Shown in pieces: positions 48,301 to 60,970 of a stretch of DNA of 64,000 bases. Both the position numbers and the translations under genes were made by a program. The first letter of the stretch is position 1, and the number at the start of each line of letters is the position of its first letter. The notes below the pieces were generated by a model. The model ran no database searches. It was not told the DNA's origin and saw only the letters and a list, made by a program, of their open reading frames with translations. Origin of the DNA: Rotaria macrura (Eukaryota > Rotifera > Eurotatoria > Philodinida > Philodinidae); NCBI GenBank assembly GCA_900239685.1, contig OENT01000211.1, positions 62,001-126,000 on the forward strand, written 5' to 3'.

Positions 48301-51300
48301 AACATAATTTCCACTTGGATGTGTTAGTGCTAATTGCATTAACCATCGATTGTTAAATTTATATCCAACTAATTGATTTTCTAATTCAGTTAATGATTGA
48401 TGAAAACGTAAATGATCGTGTAATGATGATAGTAATAACGAATACTGTATGATATCAGATTTAAAACCAGTACGGTATGCATATTCTGATGATATTTCGA
48501 CAACTATTTCACGTTTCAATTGTTCAGCATGTTTAGCAACGATTTGTTTTAAACGTTGTTCTTTATCACGTAGATTTGCTTTATCCTCATCAGTGGGTGT
48601 ACGATTTTTCAAAAGAAAAAATACTTTTAAATAGGATTTATATGCTTGCCGATATTCTTGATTGTATTGAATAGATAAAACAGCGGGACGAATACCTGAA
48701 AGAACAAGCAATTACCAATCATCAACCTTGTGTATTATTTTTTAATACTATTCCATACGAAATTCAAACTTTTTCATGTTCTATTTGAATGTGCTATCTT
48801 AGCAAGCAGCAATCCTTGTAACTGATTCGTTGCTTTTGAATTGAACGGAGACACGTTATGTAGATTCATATGAGTGATGAATTTACATAAAATTGTTAGT
48901 AGTCACTGACAATGGTGGAACAGATTCGAAATTATATTATTCATTATTCAACGAATATGTTGTTTCTTCTTAGAACTAAGATAACAATTACTTGTGAAGT
49001 TCGACTGTTAACTTAGGGCAGAGGTAAGATTTGAAGCGAATATTTCATCGCATAAATATCAATTCAATTGATACATTTCTATCCTGAAATAGGATCGTCC
49101 AGTCACTTGATCTGCATGAGTGATATGAAAGAAAGATGCCTAAAGTTTGGACACGTCTTAGAATAAATATCAAGCCAAAATGTTAAGCAAACCAAAGTTC
49201 ATACAAAAGAAAAAAAATTTTCTTTATCAACGTAAATGTTGTCGTTTTACTGCTTGTGACGAAGAAAAATGTGAATTGAATCGTTAAATTTTAGGTAGCT
49301 ATTTACTACAGTTTGAATACTAAAAGATTTAACATAAACATCAAGTATCTTCCATATATAAGGTCTACTTCTATAACTACGCGGCGAAAGTTAAAATATA
49401 TGCGTAGCTAAAGATTTTCGCACACAAAAACAATTAATTTATTAAGCTTTTGTAATCAATGATACTTTTCAAACTAAATTTCGTGTATTTGGATGAAAAC
49501 AGTAAAAAGTAAGAGTGTAGAAATCTACTGATCAGAATGATGGTTAAAAATCTACTTAAACAATGTTTACATAATTCACCGCAAGATCAATGCCGAAATC
49601 ATTGCAATCAAAAACTTGAACAATCAGTGAATTGATTAATCTATAATCAATAGTATCGATGTAAAATTTTGTTATCGAATAACTCTGCTTTTCCCAAGAT
49701 GACATTTAATTAATTAATATTAGTTTTCGTTATTGTTCTATGACTATTCCAACAGTAGCTTACTCTAGTAAAAACAAATTTTCATGGTCTATGTCTCTTA
49801 CCGAAATGAACAATAACTGGATAAGAACTATTTTCTCGATCAAGTTGATCCAATCGAATAGCAGCTGGACGATGTTTCGGAAACCAAACAATGGAACCTT
49901 GTACTTTCGATACATATTTATCCCAAGCATCAACAGACATGGATTTACAACGAGAATATAAATCACTAGGCATTAACGGTTTAAGATGTTTAAGGAAATA
50001 TTGCATTTGTTCAGCCGGATGAAGTAATTCTTTTCCATTATCAGGTAGAATACGTGCGAAACGAGGAAAAAAATGATAGCATGTACAAGTTGATCCATCA
50101 TTATTGTTATTTAATGGTCGCCATTGTATATCATAGAGTTCACATACGTCGGTAAGAAGATATTGTTGAAGAAGATCAAGTTCTTCGATAGTATAATGTT
50201 CTAACGGAGATTCTTCTTCTAAACCGATAGCATAATCGATATTATGATAAACAACAATACAATCATTGACCTAGAAATAGAATATAAATAGACGTATGAA
50301 TTTTTTTCGAATATGAGAATCAATCGTCGTTTACATTCGCTAATGACACATGAGAAAGAACAGAAAAACCTTCGAATATGTAATCATGATCATCATAAGT
50401 TATCACTGTTGGTTCTTTTAACTAAATAAAATAAGATCTTTATCATGTTATGTTCAAAATGCATAAACTTACAAGAAAATTTGTTTCCGGTGTCAATGTA
50501 ATACGATAATGAAATAATCGACCCGAGTTATTAGTCCATTTCTCGCAAGGAATTATCGTCTTTGAAAAGAAAACACATACAAAAAATAGCAGTAATCATC
50601 ATTTATGCATTTCACATCGACACGTTTAGACAAAGACTAACAATTAAATGAATAATAGGACATTCACTTTGAATGAGTAAGAAAATTTCCTCGAATTTTT
50701 TAGAAATATCGAATTCGTACCTTCTAAAAACTAAAAATATAATAGCAACAGTTAACATTCTGTTGTTTTGAGAAAATCCATGAGAAGAAATTCTGACACC
50801 GTTTCGTTATACTGAATCAGAAAACACCTTCTGTTGGATTAGAACATTTCTAAAGTATTGCAGTCTAATCTTCCAAAAATCTTTTGCCAAAGTAAAATAG
50901 AAATCAAAATAAATCCATATCCTTAGATTATATAGAATAAAAGAATCGTAAGCACAACACTTATACATATAGATGAGAGATTAATTATCTTGAATGTAAG
51001 ATGAACAAAACGATCATAGATATAGTTGTATGAAAAGGATATACTAACATCAAAACTACATAGTTATGTAGTATTTCGAACAGGATGAATGTTGAAATAA
51101 TGCAAGATCTTAATTATTACTACATGCGAAGTTTTTCCTTCAGATTGGTTTTAAAACCAGCTTGCTCATTGTCGCTTGCCTTGATATGTACTTGTTGTTA
51201 ACGAAAATATAAGTTATCATACTGAAGCTTTGAGTACAAAAAGTCCTTAAAATATTCTCAATTCAGCATTGCTTCCATAGGATTTTATTCGATTGATCAA

Positions 51301-52884
51301 TATTCAAGAATATATCTCATGTTTAGTTTTAATTCATTACAAAAAATTCATACTTTATTTGTTCAATAGATAAATATATATAGAGCCTTCTTCGTGAAAT
51401 ATCTTGATTGAAAAATCTCCGAAAACACCACAAGTCTTTTATTGATAGTTATTTCAGTGGTGAAAAATAAAGCCAGATTGATTTTGTCTACTGCATGATA
51501 CGTCACACATACCTTTTCACCGTAGAACATTTGATGACGAATACCAAATTTACGATCATCATTGCTACAACGACATACAGGTCCATCATTACCCTAGAAA
51601 TTTTATCTATACTGTAACTAAAATAAAGAAGAAAGACATGTCAAAAATTCAACCTGTTTATATTCATTAAACCAAAGTTCAGGATGTAAACGATTGGATA
51701 CTTGTTGTTTACGTTCGATTTCTAATGTTAGTAGGTTATCACTCGCTAGACTTGCTGCCGTTGCTTCTCCGTCTTCTTCGCCCTCTTCTTCTTCTTCCCC
51801 ACTCTCACTTGAAGTATCTGAATCAAGCGAGTAAAATAATTTTAAAGAAAATGATGCATCGGATTCCTTTACCTTTAGATTTTATTTGAACTTTATTCGA
51901 TTTCCTACTAGAATCAATTTGTTTCGCCTTTTGAAACATATTTGTATGATCAGGTTCATCAAAAATTTTATTTTCTTTACGAAATTTTTCACGTTGAGAG
52001 AGTACATCAGAACGAAATTTGACACAAAGATCTTTTAATCGTTGTGTTGCATGAATTAAACGAGAATTCTATAACATATCAACATAATATGAGTCATGAA
52101 AGAACAACATCGTTACTTGTTCGTCACGTCGATAATAAATTTCTGATGTACATGTACGTACATACTGTGGTTTAGTCTTCGTTTTAATCGTATCATTTGT
52201 GTCTTCATCAGAGCTCGAACTAGAAAAATATGAACATCCAAATAAATGAGCATTATTTGTGATATATGAAATTTCATACTCATGATATTCATCTTCAATT
52301 GTATTATCAGTAGTATTCATGCGACGTCTTTTTAATGATGATGATTCACGACGTTGACTATTTCTATCATCTTTACGAGATGATTGTTCAACATTGTACG
52401 AACGTTTATTCCCTAGTTGTTTATTCATATTATCACGCACTGACAATGAGGAAGAAGAAAACTTTCGTTTTCGATCCTGATGATCATTCTTCGAATTCGA
52501 TATTTGTCTAACATCTTTGAAAATAAACATAATAAGAGAGTGATTCGATAGAGAAAGAAAAATGAATCACAACAATTCACCTGATGATCGTCTTTGTGAA
52601 TTATCGGTTGGAAAAGATGGTCGATTTCCATTTGATGATATAGTTGGAATGCTCGAGGTAGGCAAAGATGGGGGAGGTACAGAAAACATTTGTTGAAAAA
52701 ATTGCTGTTGACTTTGATGATGAGATGCATACATAGCGGCAGCTTGAATACATGATTGATAGAACGCAGCGAAAGTGGCTGGCAATGGTGGTGGTGGTAT
52801 AGAAGCTATTGGTGACGATGGTATAGTGAACATCGGCGATATATTCGACGAATCCTGTTTATTAGGTTGTTTGTTATTGCTCAT
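45342..52884 (-). CDS. DROSHA: Drosha, nuclear class II ribonuclease III
   Basis: Thirteen coding exons: 52884-52583, about 52516-52117, about 52071-51871, about 51820-51652, about 51595-51512, about 50562-50472, about 50421-50334, 50270-49802, 48695-48253, 48188-48026, 47966-47710, 47657-47378, 46130-45342. The N-terminus is Pro/Gln-rich, then Arg/Ser-rich. The central domain includes HPELWFNEY, GNDGPVCRCS, LFHYRITLTPETNFL, RENSSYPVIVHFG and LALTHPSGNY. RNase IIIa has NYERLEFLGDALLELLVS, IYNHGPDLC and ANSFEALMGAVYLDGG. RNase IIIb has NERLEFLGDTVLNFVVSDYL, YRHFPEHHEGHLSLLRS and FEAFIAALFIDQGLE. A C-terminal double-stranded-RNA-binding domain begins DPKSNLQHCCLALRD. Both catalytic cores keep the E..D and later acidic positions. 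With DGCR8/Pasha, Drosha cuts primary microRNA hairpins. Start chosen at MSNNKQPNK; a 5' UTR acceptor sits just upstream. No disabling lesion seen. Confidence 0.95.
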
Positions 52885-53451
52885 TTCTTTTTTGTTTAAC
52901 TGGAATATAAAGAAATAAATAAACAAAGAAAAATGTAAGGCCAAAAGTTATTCTCGAGTTCCGTGATGAACGATTATGTGCGCCACAACGTTTCTTTAAG
53001 TACAAGTGGTTTCGCACATGATCGTGATTAGAACAGAGAACAAACTAAATATTCATTTTTAATCTCGTTTATATCGCATAGAGTCCTAAATAAAATATTT
53101 ATTTCAACAAAATTATAAACACAAACAAATAAAATACATGTATCTTAATAAAATCAATAACAAATCCATTTCATCAATTACCTATTTTCTTATATACTAA
53201 TAGGTTGACAACTTATTTTGCATTTAAACGAAAAGCAAGCGTAGTATTTAATAAATAAGTTATAATATTAATCAAACTAATCACACAACCATAATTGGAA
53301 CTGACTGACTGACTGAATGAATGAATGAAGAAATAACATTCATTGTAAATTGACGAATCACAAACGAGTCAAACGATGTCGCTTTGGTAAGTATTTTCAG
53401 TATTCGTATCGTATCTGCAAGGAAAAATGTTCAAGCAACTGCCGCTAGAAA
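52885..53451. other. Upstream region of Drosha
   Basis: AT-rich. It contains an acceptor-like ATTCCAG about 17 bp before the Drosha ATG, suggesting a 5' UTR intron, and a short GACT/GAAT microsatellite (about 53302-53331). The CGCTAGAAA copy at 53443-53451 is the left target-site duplication of the adjacent foldback element. Confidence 0.45.
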
Positions 53452-54302
53452 GGTAACAGTCAAAAATGTCCCTGAAAAAATGTCCCCAGCTTTTCGTCCC
53501 CTACAAAAATTTTCCCTGAAATATTGTCCCTCACAAAAATGTTCTCTGCAAAATTGTTCTACGAAAAAACGTCCTTTTGTGAAATGTTTTCGTTGATTTT
53601 TTATTTTTTATTGTTCAATTGAATGTTATTGACACAGATGATACCTTAAGAAAAGAAATATATCGAAGCATATATTCGTGATTTGTTGCAGAGGATTGGA
53701 CTAGCCAATAAAGAGTTCAATAGGGACGAGAGAACATTTCACATAAGTAACACTCGTTGTGCCACGGGGGAAAGTGCAGGTTTGAAAGCCCTAACATCAC
53801 AGCTTCATTTCGGCATCATGGCATCATCTCAGCATCTTGATCTTCTTTCACTACGAATATCACAGCATCATATCAGGACCTTTTTTGGCATCTTCAGTTT
53901 TTTCTCAGCAATTTAGGGTAGAATTTGATGCTTATATATTGCCAAGGTAATATCAGCACGTACTGACTAAATTCTACACTAAGTTGTTAAGAAAAAACTG
54001 AAGAAGCCAAAAAGGTGATGATATAATGCTGTGATCTTCACAGTGAAAGAAGATCAATATGCTCAAATTGATGCTGTGGGTTTCAAACCTGTACTTTTCC
54101 CCTTGTGTTGTGCTAAACTTGCTTTTTCTGTTTCAAGTGGAAAATAATTTGGAGTTTTCTTCTTTTAATTTGTTTTGTGTAGGATAATTTCCTGTACTTA
54201 ATTCTATGTTTAACTATAACCCCTATTTTAGAAAAATAAATCTAGAAAACAAAGGAGATTTTTGCGGAGGAGATTTTTTCGAGGGACATTTTTTACCGTA
54301 TT
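53452..54302. mobile_element. MULE-like foldback DNA transposon with 9-bp target duplication
   Basis: About 850 bp flanked by the direct repeat CGCTAGAAA (53443-53451 and 54303-54311). The ends are inverted: the left has GGTAACAGTCAAAAATGTCC, and the right, read on the other strand, has GGTAAAAAATGTCCCTCG. Inside, arms of about 180 bp (about 53755-53935 against 53940-54120) form a diverged palindrome: GTGCAGGTTTGAAAGCCC faces the complement of a GTACAGGTTTGAAACCCA stretch. The 53410-53590 part repeats ATGTCCC-type motifs. Long inverted ends with a 9-bp duplication suggest a Mutator-like non-autonomous element (inference). No transposase frame. Confidence 0.75.
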
Positions 54303-54568
54303 CGCTAGAAATATCTTCTAAACGGTTCCTTAAGAATTCGATTTAATGTTAATTTAAAATAAAACTTGTTATTTTGCATGATAATTAATGTGCATCTTAA
54401 ATGAAATTTAATTCCATACAATAGTGTGAATAAGTATGATCTTGTATGGATAAATCCACAACTTTTGCATGATGTTTGGGGTACCTACCTTTTGAAACAT
54501 CACATTCGAAAAGGAAGACACTTCATATTAGATGAAAAAGAATAAAGAACAATCGTGAAGATTGTGCA

Positions 54569-55730
54569 CAGGGTTGTCAGATCAAAATTTTATAAATCGG
54601 AATTCATTTTTTTGAATTCGTAAAACATATCGGACTAATTCAGAAAAGAATCGGAAAGTACTTTTTAAGCTTTCCCACGCTTAACTCGATCCTATTCTGG
54701 TAGAAAAGCTTTCTGAGTTTGGTTATCGCCTCCGTAGATATCTTTCATCAATTCATTTGAATGTGAAATAACGGGCAATGGCATAACAAGCAACAGCTCT
54801 TGATTTTGTTCTCGCATATGCTAAATTTTTAGCTGCGGTAGAACATGAAGCAAATAAATCTTTTGCTAGATACGTTAGACACTGTTGAGAAATTTAACTA
54901 TGACCATGCTTTACTCCATGGTAAAAACGTGTATACCCTTCATAGCTGAAAATTTTTGCTTTTCATTGAATGAGCTGTGCGTTATGAATATATTATTTTC
55001 GAATGATTTCATGTGTTTATGAATTACACTAATCATATGCATCTTTAAAGTCGGCTTTCCTTCATAAATGCTAAACGTTCTTAAACATACACTATACAAT
55101 GAGGTTGTTTACAATCACTTTTCATGTCCTGCAACCAAGATGAAAAATTCTTTCAGTGTTGTCCATTCCTCTTTAAAAAAATTCCTTTTGTTTTAATTTC
55201 TTGGAATTTCATGTTGTTGTTCTTAGAATACATTCTTGTTCGTCTTCCCACACCGTCACACTGATGGACGAATCATCAGACTTATCATTCATAATAACGT
55301 TTCATTTATTCTTAAATGTAAAAATCATACAGTAAAAGGACGTGTTGACTTATATTAAGAGTAAACCTTTTAGAGATACTGTTCATTAATATGACCTCTT
55401 CGAAAGCCAAACATGAACTGAAACTATTTTGACAAATCCTAAATGAAATGAGATTTAAAAAAAATACCAATCATATTGTATCTTCTCTCTCTTCTCTTCT
55501 TATCTGTCAGAATAAAATCACCTATCCAAGGATCACAGAAAAATAAACATGGCATAATATGGCGTCTATGAAAAGTTATAGCGATAATTGTAATGAAAAG
55601 AAAATTTTCAAAAATACTATGATTCGAAAATATCTCAAGAATTCGGATGAATTTAGAAAATCGGAAAGCAGTCAGAAAAACTTAGCATAATCGGAAATTT
55701 TCGATTAATCCAGATGATCTGGCAATCCTG
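54569..55730. mobile_element. hAT-family DNA transposon, degenerate
   Basis: The left end CAGGGTTGTCAGATCA (54569-54584) and the right end, read on the other strand, CAGGATTGCCAGATCA (55730-55715) are classic hAT termini. The flanking 8-bp sequences ATTGTGCA (54561-54568) and ATTGTGTG (55731-55738) match at six positions, as expected for an aged 8-bp hAT target duplication. Inside on the minus strand (54911-55099) a frame reads SVCLRTFSIYEGKPTLKMH and MISVIHKHMKS, with the C..F....L..H..H spacing of a BED-type zinc finger, the usual N-terminal DNA-binding domain of hAT transposases. The rest of the transposase is broken or deleted. Confidence 0.8.
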
Positions 55731-55738
55731 ATTGTGTG

Positions 55739-57740
55739 TGTCTTGTTTTAACATAGGTACAGAAATGATCCGCATATTGATTTTTAAAACGTTTCAACTG
55801 TCTAAGTGTGGTTCTTGTTCGGTCCTGTCGTTTTATATGAGCTGAGAATTGTTTTTCTGAACACTTCTGAGAAAGCAGTACACAGAAAAGGTCTCATTTA
55901 CAATCTATCGTTATCGTATCGAAAATATGAGCTTCATCTGAATTTCACTCAGTACAGTGTTCATAACTCAGGGACTCTTGGTTTCTACCTCCTAAAATGG
56001 TGCGTTTTCGAGATCTTTATTCATTTCAGTACGGAATCCTTTAGAGATGCTCGAGAATATTTATTTTACAACAATACTGACTTCCATTTATATGAACAAA
56101 GAGTGTGAAACAGTTTAGGTTCTTTTTTTATTCGCTCCTGTTTTGCGCAGACTCAATGTATCCGATTCAGATAGACAGTGTAAATGACAAGAAATAATTG
56201 AAGTACCATTGAGGAATAGACAGCACGAAAATCGATGAAATTTTCACAGTAAACTGTTTTCGATGAAATCGATGGTTAGGAATAATTTCAAGTCAATATT
56301 CAAGGATGAATTTCCCGGGTACAACTATGGAAATCGGTACATTTAAAAAATTAAAAACTATACGCTACAAGCACAGTATGTTGTCGCGAGCAATTCAATG
56401 ACTTGAACTCTTGCCAGTGTATTCAAGAGCTCTCGATATCTACATGGAACGGATACGGATAGTCTTGATGCACAAAGATTTGATTAATGCAGCTTGTGAT
56501 TTATCTGATGTGTCAATGACTCGACATTCGGAAGTTAAGTTTCGTTTGGATATAATATTCACATTGTTTGTAATCTTGAGATAAATTGCTACGATTCAAA
56601 ATCTTACGTGTACGACAATTCTTTCAGCAAATCAATGCATTCGAAGGAATTTCTTCAGCATTGTGTTTCTTGTTGAAGTCCACTTTCGGCAATGATGTCG
56701 CAGTGATAAGATAAACAGTTTTTTGCGCAGTTTTTTGACGAACAGATAATTTACAAATAGAAATCGTTCGTGTAATTAAAATACAAAATAAATGTCGCAC
56801 TTTTACTTCCATTAAATACATGAATTGTAAGAGACGCGCTCTTACGATTACAATCAATGTGTAATAGTATTTGATTTATGATTAATATTAGTTCAATATC
56901 TGTGTTCAAATATGTTGATTCAAATAAATATTCTTCGAATGAGAGGCGCATTTTAACCATCAATGTTTATTAAAAACCATTTGTTTTCCTTTATTTTAAT
57001 TTGATGAAAACTAGTCATTGTAATATTTGATAATTATTGTGAACCACAACTATTCGTAACAATCTCTTTTCTAAACTTGATTACTGCCATCATCAGAAGC
57101 TCGTATTTTGCTTGCTGATTAATAATTGTTGTTTTTTTCTATCATAATGTACAAAATATTTACATGAAAGCTCAAAGTATATTTTTCTTCCAACAGGCTA
57201 CTTAAAAAATAAAATATTAATGATATTTGATAAAATTTCATAAATTGTTTCATTAACATAATTTTTGAATTAATATAGTATCTCGAAGCAATGTCATTCG
57301 ATAACTACTCAAATATTTGCGTACAATATTGAAAAACACAATTTAGCTAATTGAAAATAAGAATTAGTTCTTGCTTGAATGAATGCAGGAAGATATTGCT
57401 AACGTGATTTTGTGTTTCGTGAATGTTTAATGTCATGTTGATACGATTCGTTATGAAAGAATTGAATAATTCATGTAGACTAATTTTCTCGAATGAAATG
57501 CAAACTTAAACACTTCCGTCTTATGGAAATTCTAAGTTTAATTTTTATGCCCTACGGTGTTTTGAGATAGACCGAACTATGAAAAAGTGTGAATATGAAA
57601 ATGAATTATAATATGTCCATATGAAAAAATTGATTCGTACTTACGTTTCATGTTCTACATTTACTACGACTAGAGAAAAAAATGTACTTTTCTAATTATG
57701 TTTTTTTTCGAACCTTCCTCAATACTCTTCCGCTTTGATC
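55739..57740. other. Intergenic, no gene supported
   Basis: Two frames were weighed. One is 55806-56108 (+, 100 codons). The other is 56751-56963 (-), which starts with ATG and includes SASLTIHVFNGSKSATFIL. Neither has a recognisable domain, splice partners or a promoter. The region 57000-57700 is strongly AT-rich with nothing visible. Confidence 0.4.
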
Positions 57741-57744
57741 GCCC

Positions 57745-57752
57745 TATAAATA
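57745..57752 (+). promoter_or_regulatory. TATA box of the secreted-protein gene
   Basis: TATAAATA lies 56 bp before the ATG at 57801, which places a start site near 57775 and leaves a 5' leader of about 25 nt. It is the clearest core promoter in the window. Confidence 0.65.
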
Positions 57753-57800
57753 TAGAGAGTGATTTCGTTGTCGGTATACAAAACTACAAAGCACACAGAC

Positions 57801-58347
57801 ATGACAAAACTAACTATCTTGTTTGCTGCTCTCGTAAGTTGTACATTGTTTTTTTAAATATGATAAGTAACCTATAATCATTGTGTTTTCTCTGGTATAG
57901 TTATTCGTGGCGGTTGTTTCATCCCGAAAAAACAATTATGGTAGGGGTAGGTATAGTGGAAACAATAGTCCTTCCCGATCTGGTAGTCCAACGACGGGCA
58001 ATAGAAACCGTGGCAATGGCAATCGTAATGGATGGGTATCCAAAGTGTGTGCTAACAGCACAACAGCTCAGTCATTTCTGACTCAAACGCGCCAGCTGAT
58101 CACCAATCTTCAATCGAATTCATCATTGGCACAAGCCCTCAAAAACAGAGGACAAGCAATCGCTTATCTTCAAAATACAGACAACGATGATCTGCTTTCC
58201 TCGAATTGCACTGGGTATTTTAGTGGTCTACAAAGTGCTAAACAACTTGATAGAAAGGCTATTCGACAACAAATTGCTTTGGCGAAATCTGTCGGTCGTG
58301 CATTTTATCAGGTAGTCCAAAGTGTCTTATCAGCCAATAGCGGCTAA
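57801..58347 (+). CDS. Small secreted protein, Arg/Gly/Asn-rich plus helical domain
   Basis: Two exons: 57801-57833 and 57901-58347, joined across a 67-bp intron (donor GTAAGT, acceptor GGTATAG, phase 0). The product is 159 residues. The intron splits a signal peptide, MTKLTILFAALLFVAVVSS, with cleavage expected before RKNNYG. Residues about 20-55 are a basic, flexible Arg/Gly/Asn/Ser linker. Residues about 56-159 look mostly helical, with only two cysteines (in VCANSTT and SSNCTGYF), which could pair. The segments TQTRQLITNLQ and RQQIALAKSVGRAFYQVVQ are amphipathic. A TATA box and a poly(A) signal frame the gene, suggesting robust regulated expression of an extracellular product. The family is not recognised; a lineage-specific secreted effector, matrix or antimicrobial-like protein is possible but unproven. 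Confidence 0.85.
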
Positions 58348-58427
58348 TATTAAAGATGACATTGTCTTGCTTAAAGAGTTTTGCTTCTTATAATATATTT
58401 GAACAAATCTGTTTTTCAAGAAATTTG

Positions 58428-58433
58428 AATAAA
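58428..58433 (+). terminator. Poly(A) signal of the secreted-protein gene
   Basis: The canonical AATAAA hexamer lies 81 bp after the stop codon at 58347, in T-rich sequence. It fits the expected spacing for 3' end formation of the upstream gene. Confidence 0.6.
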
Positions 58434-59888
58434 TTTTGAATCATACAGCTCTTACAAACGATCGGCATACTATATCTAAAGATGTTCATGCATCGAATGA
58501 TCTTTAATGTAGCCAAAATATTTCAGAACAATGAAATGATCTTTAATTTCTTTGAAAACGTCGAAAGTGTTGAATATTGTTTAATCATTCACGGAACTAT
58601 TTATTGACGATAGTCAGGTTAAAAAACTACACTCTTTGCTCGATTTTACTGTTCACATTCGTACAGTTCTTCCATCGAGTTCATAACAGTGAGCGAAGGT
58701 CCAGTAGAAAAATATAAACTATTCTAGGAGTCTCTACACTCCTCATATAGTTTACTGCTGTTTATTGAGTAAATGAATGCACAATCAATACATATCAAAA
58801 TCCAATGTCATAAAAATAGTGACTATTGCGTAATCTATCTAGTATTATCTTTAATTATTACTGTACAATGTTCGTAGGCGACTAGTATAGATTTAGTTTA
58901 TTTTCTATACGAAAAAAAGCTGCAATAAGAACGATACTTTAAAATTTGGTAGAAAATCATGTGATCCGATAGAAAATATTCATAGAAATTACCATAGACT
59001 AACTATGCTTGAAAAAATGACAAAGAAAAATCGATCATCTCCCAATAGTTACTAACAAAAGAAACCCTATTACGTGGCGTGATTCGTACTTAAGTCGGCT
59101 AAAATATGATCAATATTTGTGAGTGAAATATTGTACAAGTCTTATGAAATAAAATATACTTTAAGAGGAATAATTTGAACAAGTACTTACTTTCATTTAA
59201 ACAAAACAAGAGCAAGGATTAATGAGAAATACTACCACACTAGATACCTTTTAATGAGAGAATAATTTGTTCCCATGTGTCTAGAATTAAAACTGAACAT
59301 TAGATAGAAATATTTCTCTAGTCATGACTACTGTGAGTATCAATTTATCTTAGACTCTTTGTTTTCTGTATCCTGATAAACTCAGTTTACAGGGAACTTC
59401 ACTCTGCTGCATCGGAAAATCAATCATATATGATCATCAAATCTTTATAGCATTATGGCAATAAGTATATATTTACCATTTATATCTCATTTTCTCCTGA
59501 ATTTACCATACTAAAAATGAATTGTATATGTGATACATGCGGATCATAAGGATATGTGTTGTTGTCGACAAAAATCAATGACAGTAACAAAGTAGAATCC
59601 ATCTAGTTAATATTTATTTGCTCAAATTTCTATAACTTGACTCGTATTTTATCAATGTATAAGATAAAAATTGACATTGAAAATTAATAGGAGTAATTCA
59701 GAATTTCATTAAAAACCTCCAAGATCCTCACAATGAATACAAAATCTTACCGTTCCGATTGTATCCTTGTTTTATTGTCGATGTCAAAATAATTGTATGC
59801 GCAAACAGACTACTTGGTTTTTCATACAAATGATGCTTTGCAAATTTCGTGATACACATTAAACTTCAATATTAGATTGATAGACATT
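58434..59888. other. Intergenic, no gene seen
   Basis: AT-rich, with no coding frame of protein-like composition and no repeat ends noticed. Confidence 0.45.
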
Positions 59889-60715
59889 ATGAAGGCTGTC
59901 CTAGAAGTTTTGAAACGAGTTAAAAATGCATCATTCTTATATTCAGCAAAAGCAAACTCTATGAAAATTTGGCAGATTGTTTGGCATAGTTAGTATTGAA
60001 TAATTGGAAAGTTTCAGTTGTATAACATTTATGATAGATGAGAAACTGAAGAAACACTTTCATGTGCTTGTTTTAAAAATCTATTGCTTATCTTAATTGT
60101 TAATGTAAATAAATGACTTTTAAAATTAATTTAAAAAAATCATATTGCCAATATGCGTGTATTTGATTACCACTATGATTGATAAGTAGTTTTAATCTTA
60201 CTGAAATTTTATCAATCATCTATTTACATAGAGCAACACTAGATTTTACTCATTCCTTTTTAATATCTTTTTTCAATTGATCAATATTAATGTATTCTTG
60301 CCCTCATAATTTTTCCTTGAACATCTCCCATTTATTTTCAATAGGCTAATCATGTCACCTAATTTTGCAGCACAATTTGTTGGTTAAATTCGATAAATCA
60401 ACGCATCTATAGCAGCAACCAAGATCCCTTGAATTCTCTGTTTAGGATCTTGATTATCTTGAAAAAATACTTTTTTACGTCACCTTATTCTTTAGTTGCT
60501 TCTTCTGCTACAACAGCTCTAGTGTTCGTAGAAATCTGAATATGACCGTATAGAAAAACATGTGTCTTTTGACACTGGTTGACTAAAAAGGTCTTGAAGA
60601 TAATATTCTTTCTACCATTGATACAGAGAATCATCGTTATTGGAAAATCGGAAAAATAGTACATGATTATGATATTAGAAGGGTGTGCTGAAATAAGGTC
60701 GAAACAAAAAAACAT
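59889..60715 (-). mobile_element. Tc1/mariner transposon relic
   Basis: The left terminus near 59893 reads GGCTGTCCTAGAAGTTTTGA followed by AACGAG, a typical Tc1/mariner-type end. On the minus strand several frames carry transposase fragments in order: at about 60470-60440, YFFQDNQDPKQRIQG, matching the FQQDNDPKHT block that holds the second Asp of the DDE/D triad; and at about 60345-60230, PIENKWEMFKEKL, a stop, then GQEYINIDQLKKDIKKE, matching the PIENLWG block near the third acidic residue. Frameshifts and stops are numerous. The opposite terminus was not found, so the 5' part of the element is lost. Confidence 0.7.
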
Positions 60716-60970
60716 TGAAAGAAATTATGTCTCAAGTAAATAGTGACTCTAATCAGATATAGTTCGTTATTGCTTTTCTTATGATTCTAATTAACAGTGT
60801 AGAATTTCGAACAGTATTAATGATGATCACTTATACCCGATATCAAGTTAATAGAAGAGTTGAACGAAGAACTACTATTATACAAAAAATTCTATGATCA
60901 TGGCTGAAGCTGTTATATCTTCAACTGATGTAACTCGGGGAAACTTTCCAAATATTTCATTTATGAATTA

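Noticed and set aside
55806-56108. 100-codon plus-strand frame after the hAT element
   Set aside because: No recognisable domain and no gene context; the same DNA looks like non-coding repeat in composition.
56751-56963. 70-codon minus-strand ATG frame
   Set aside because: Begins well but ends in AT-driven sequence without a donor or partner exon; not enough to call a gene.
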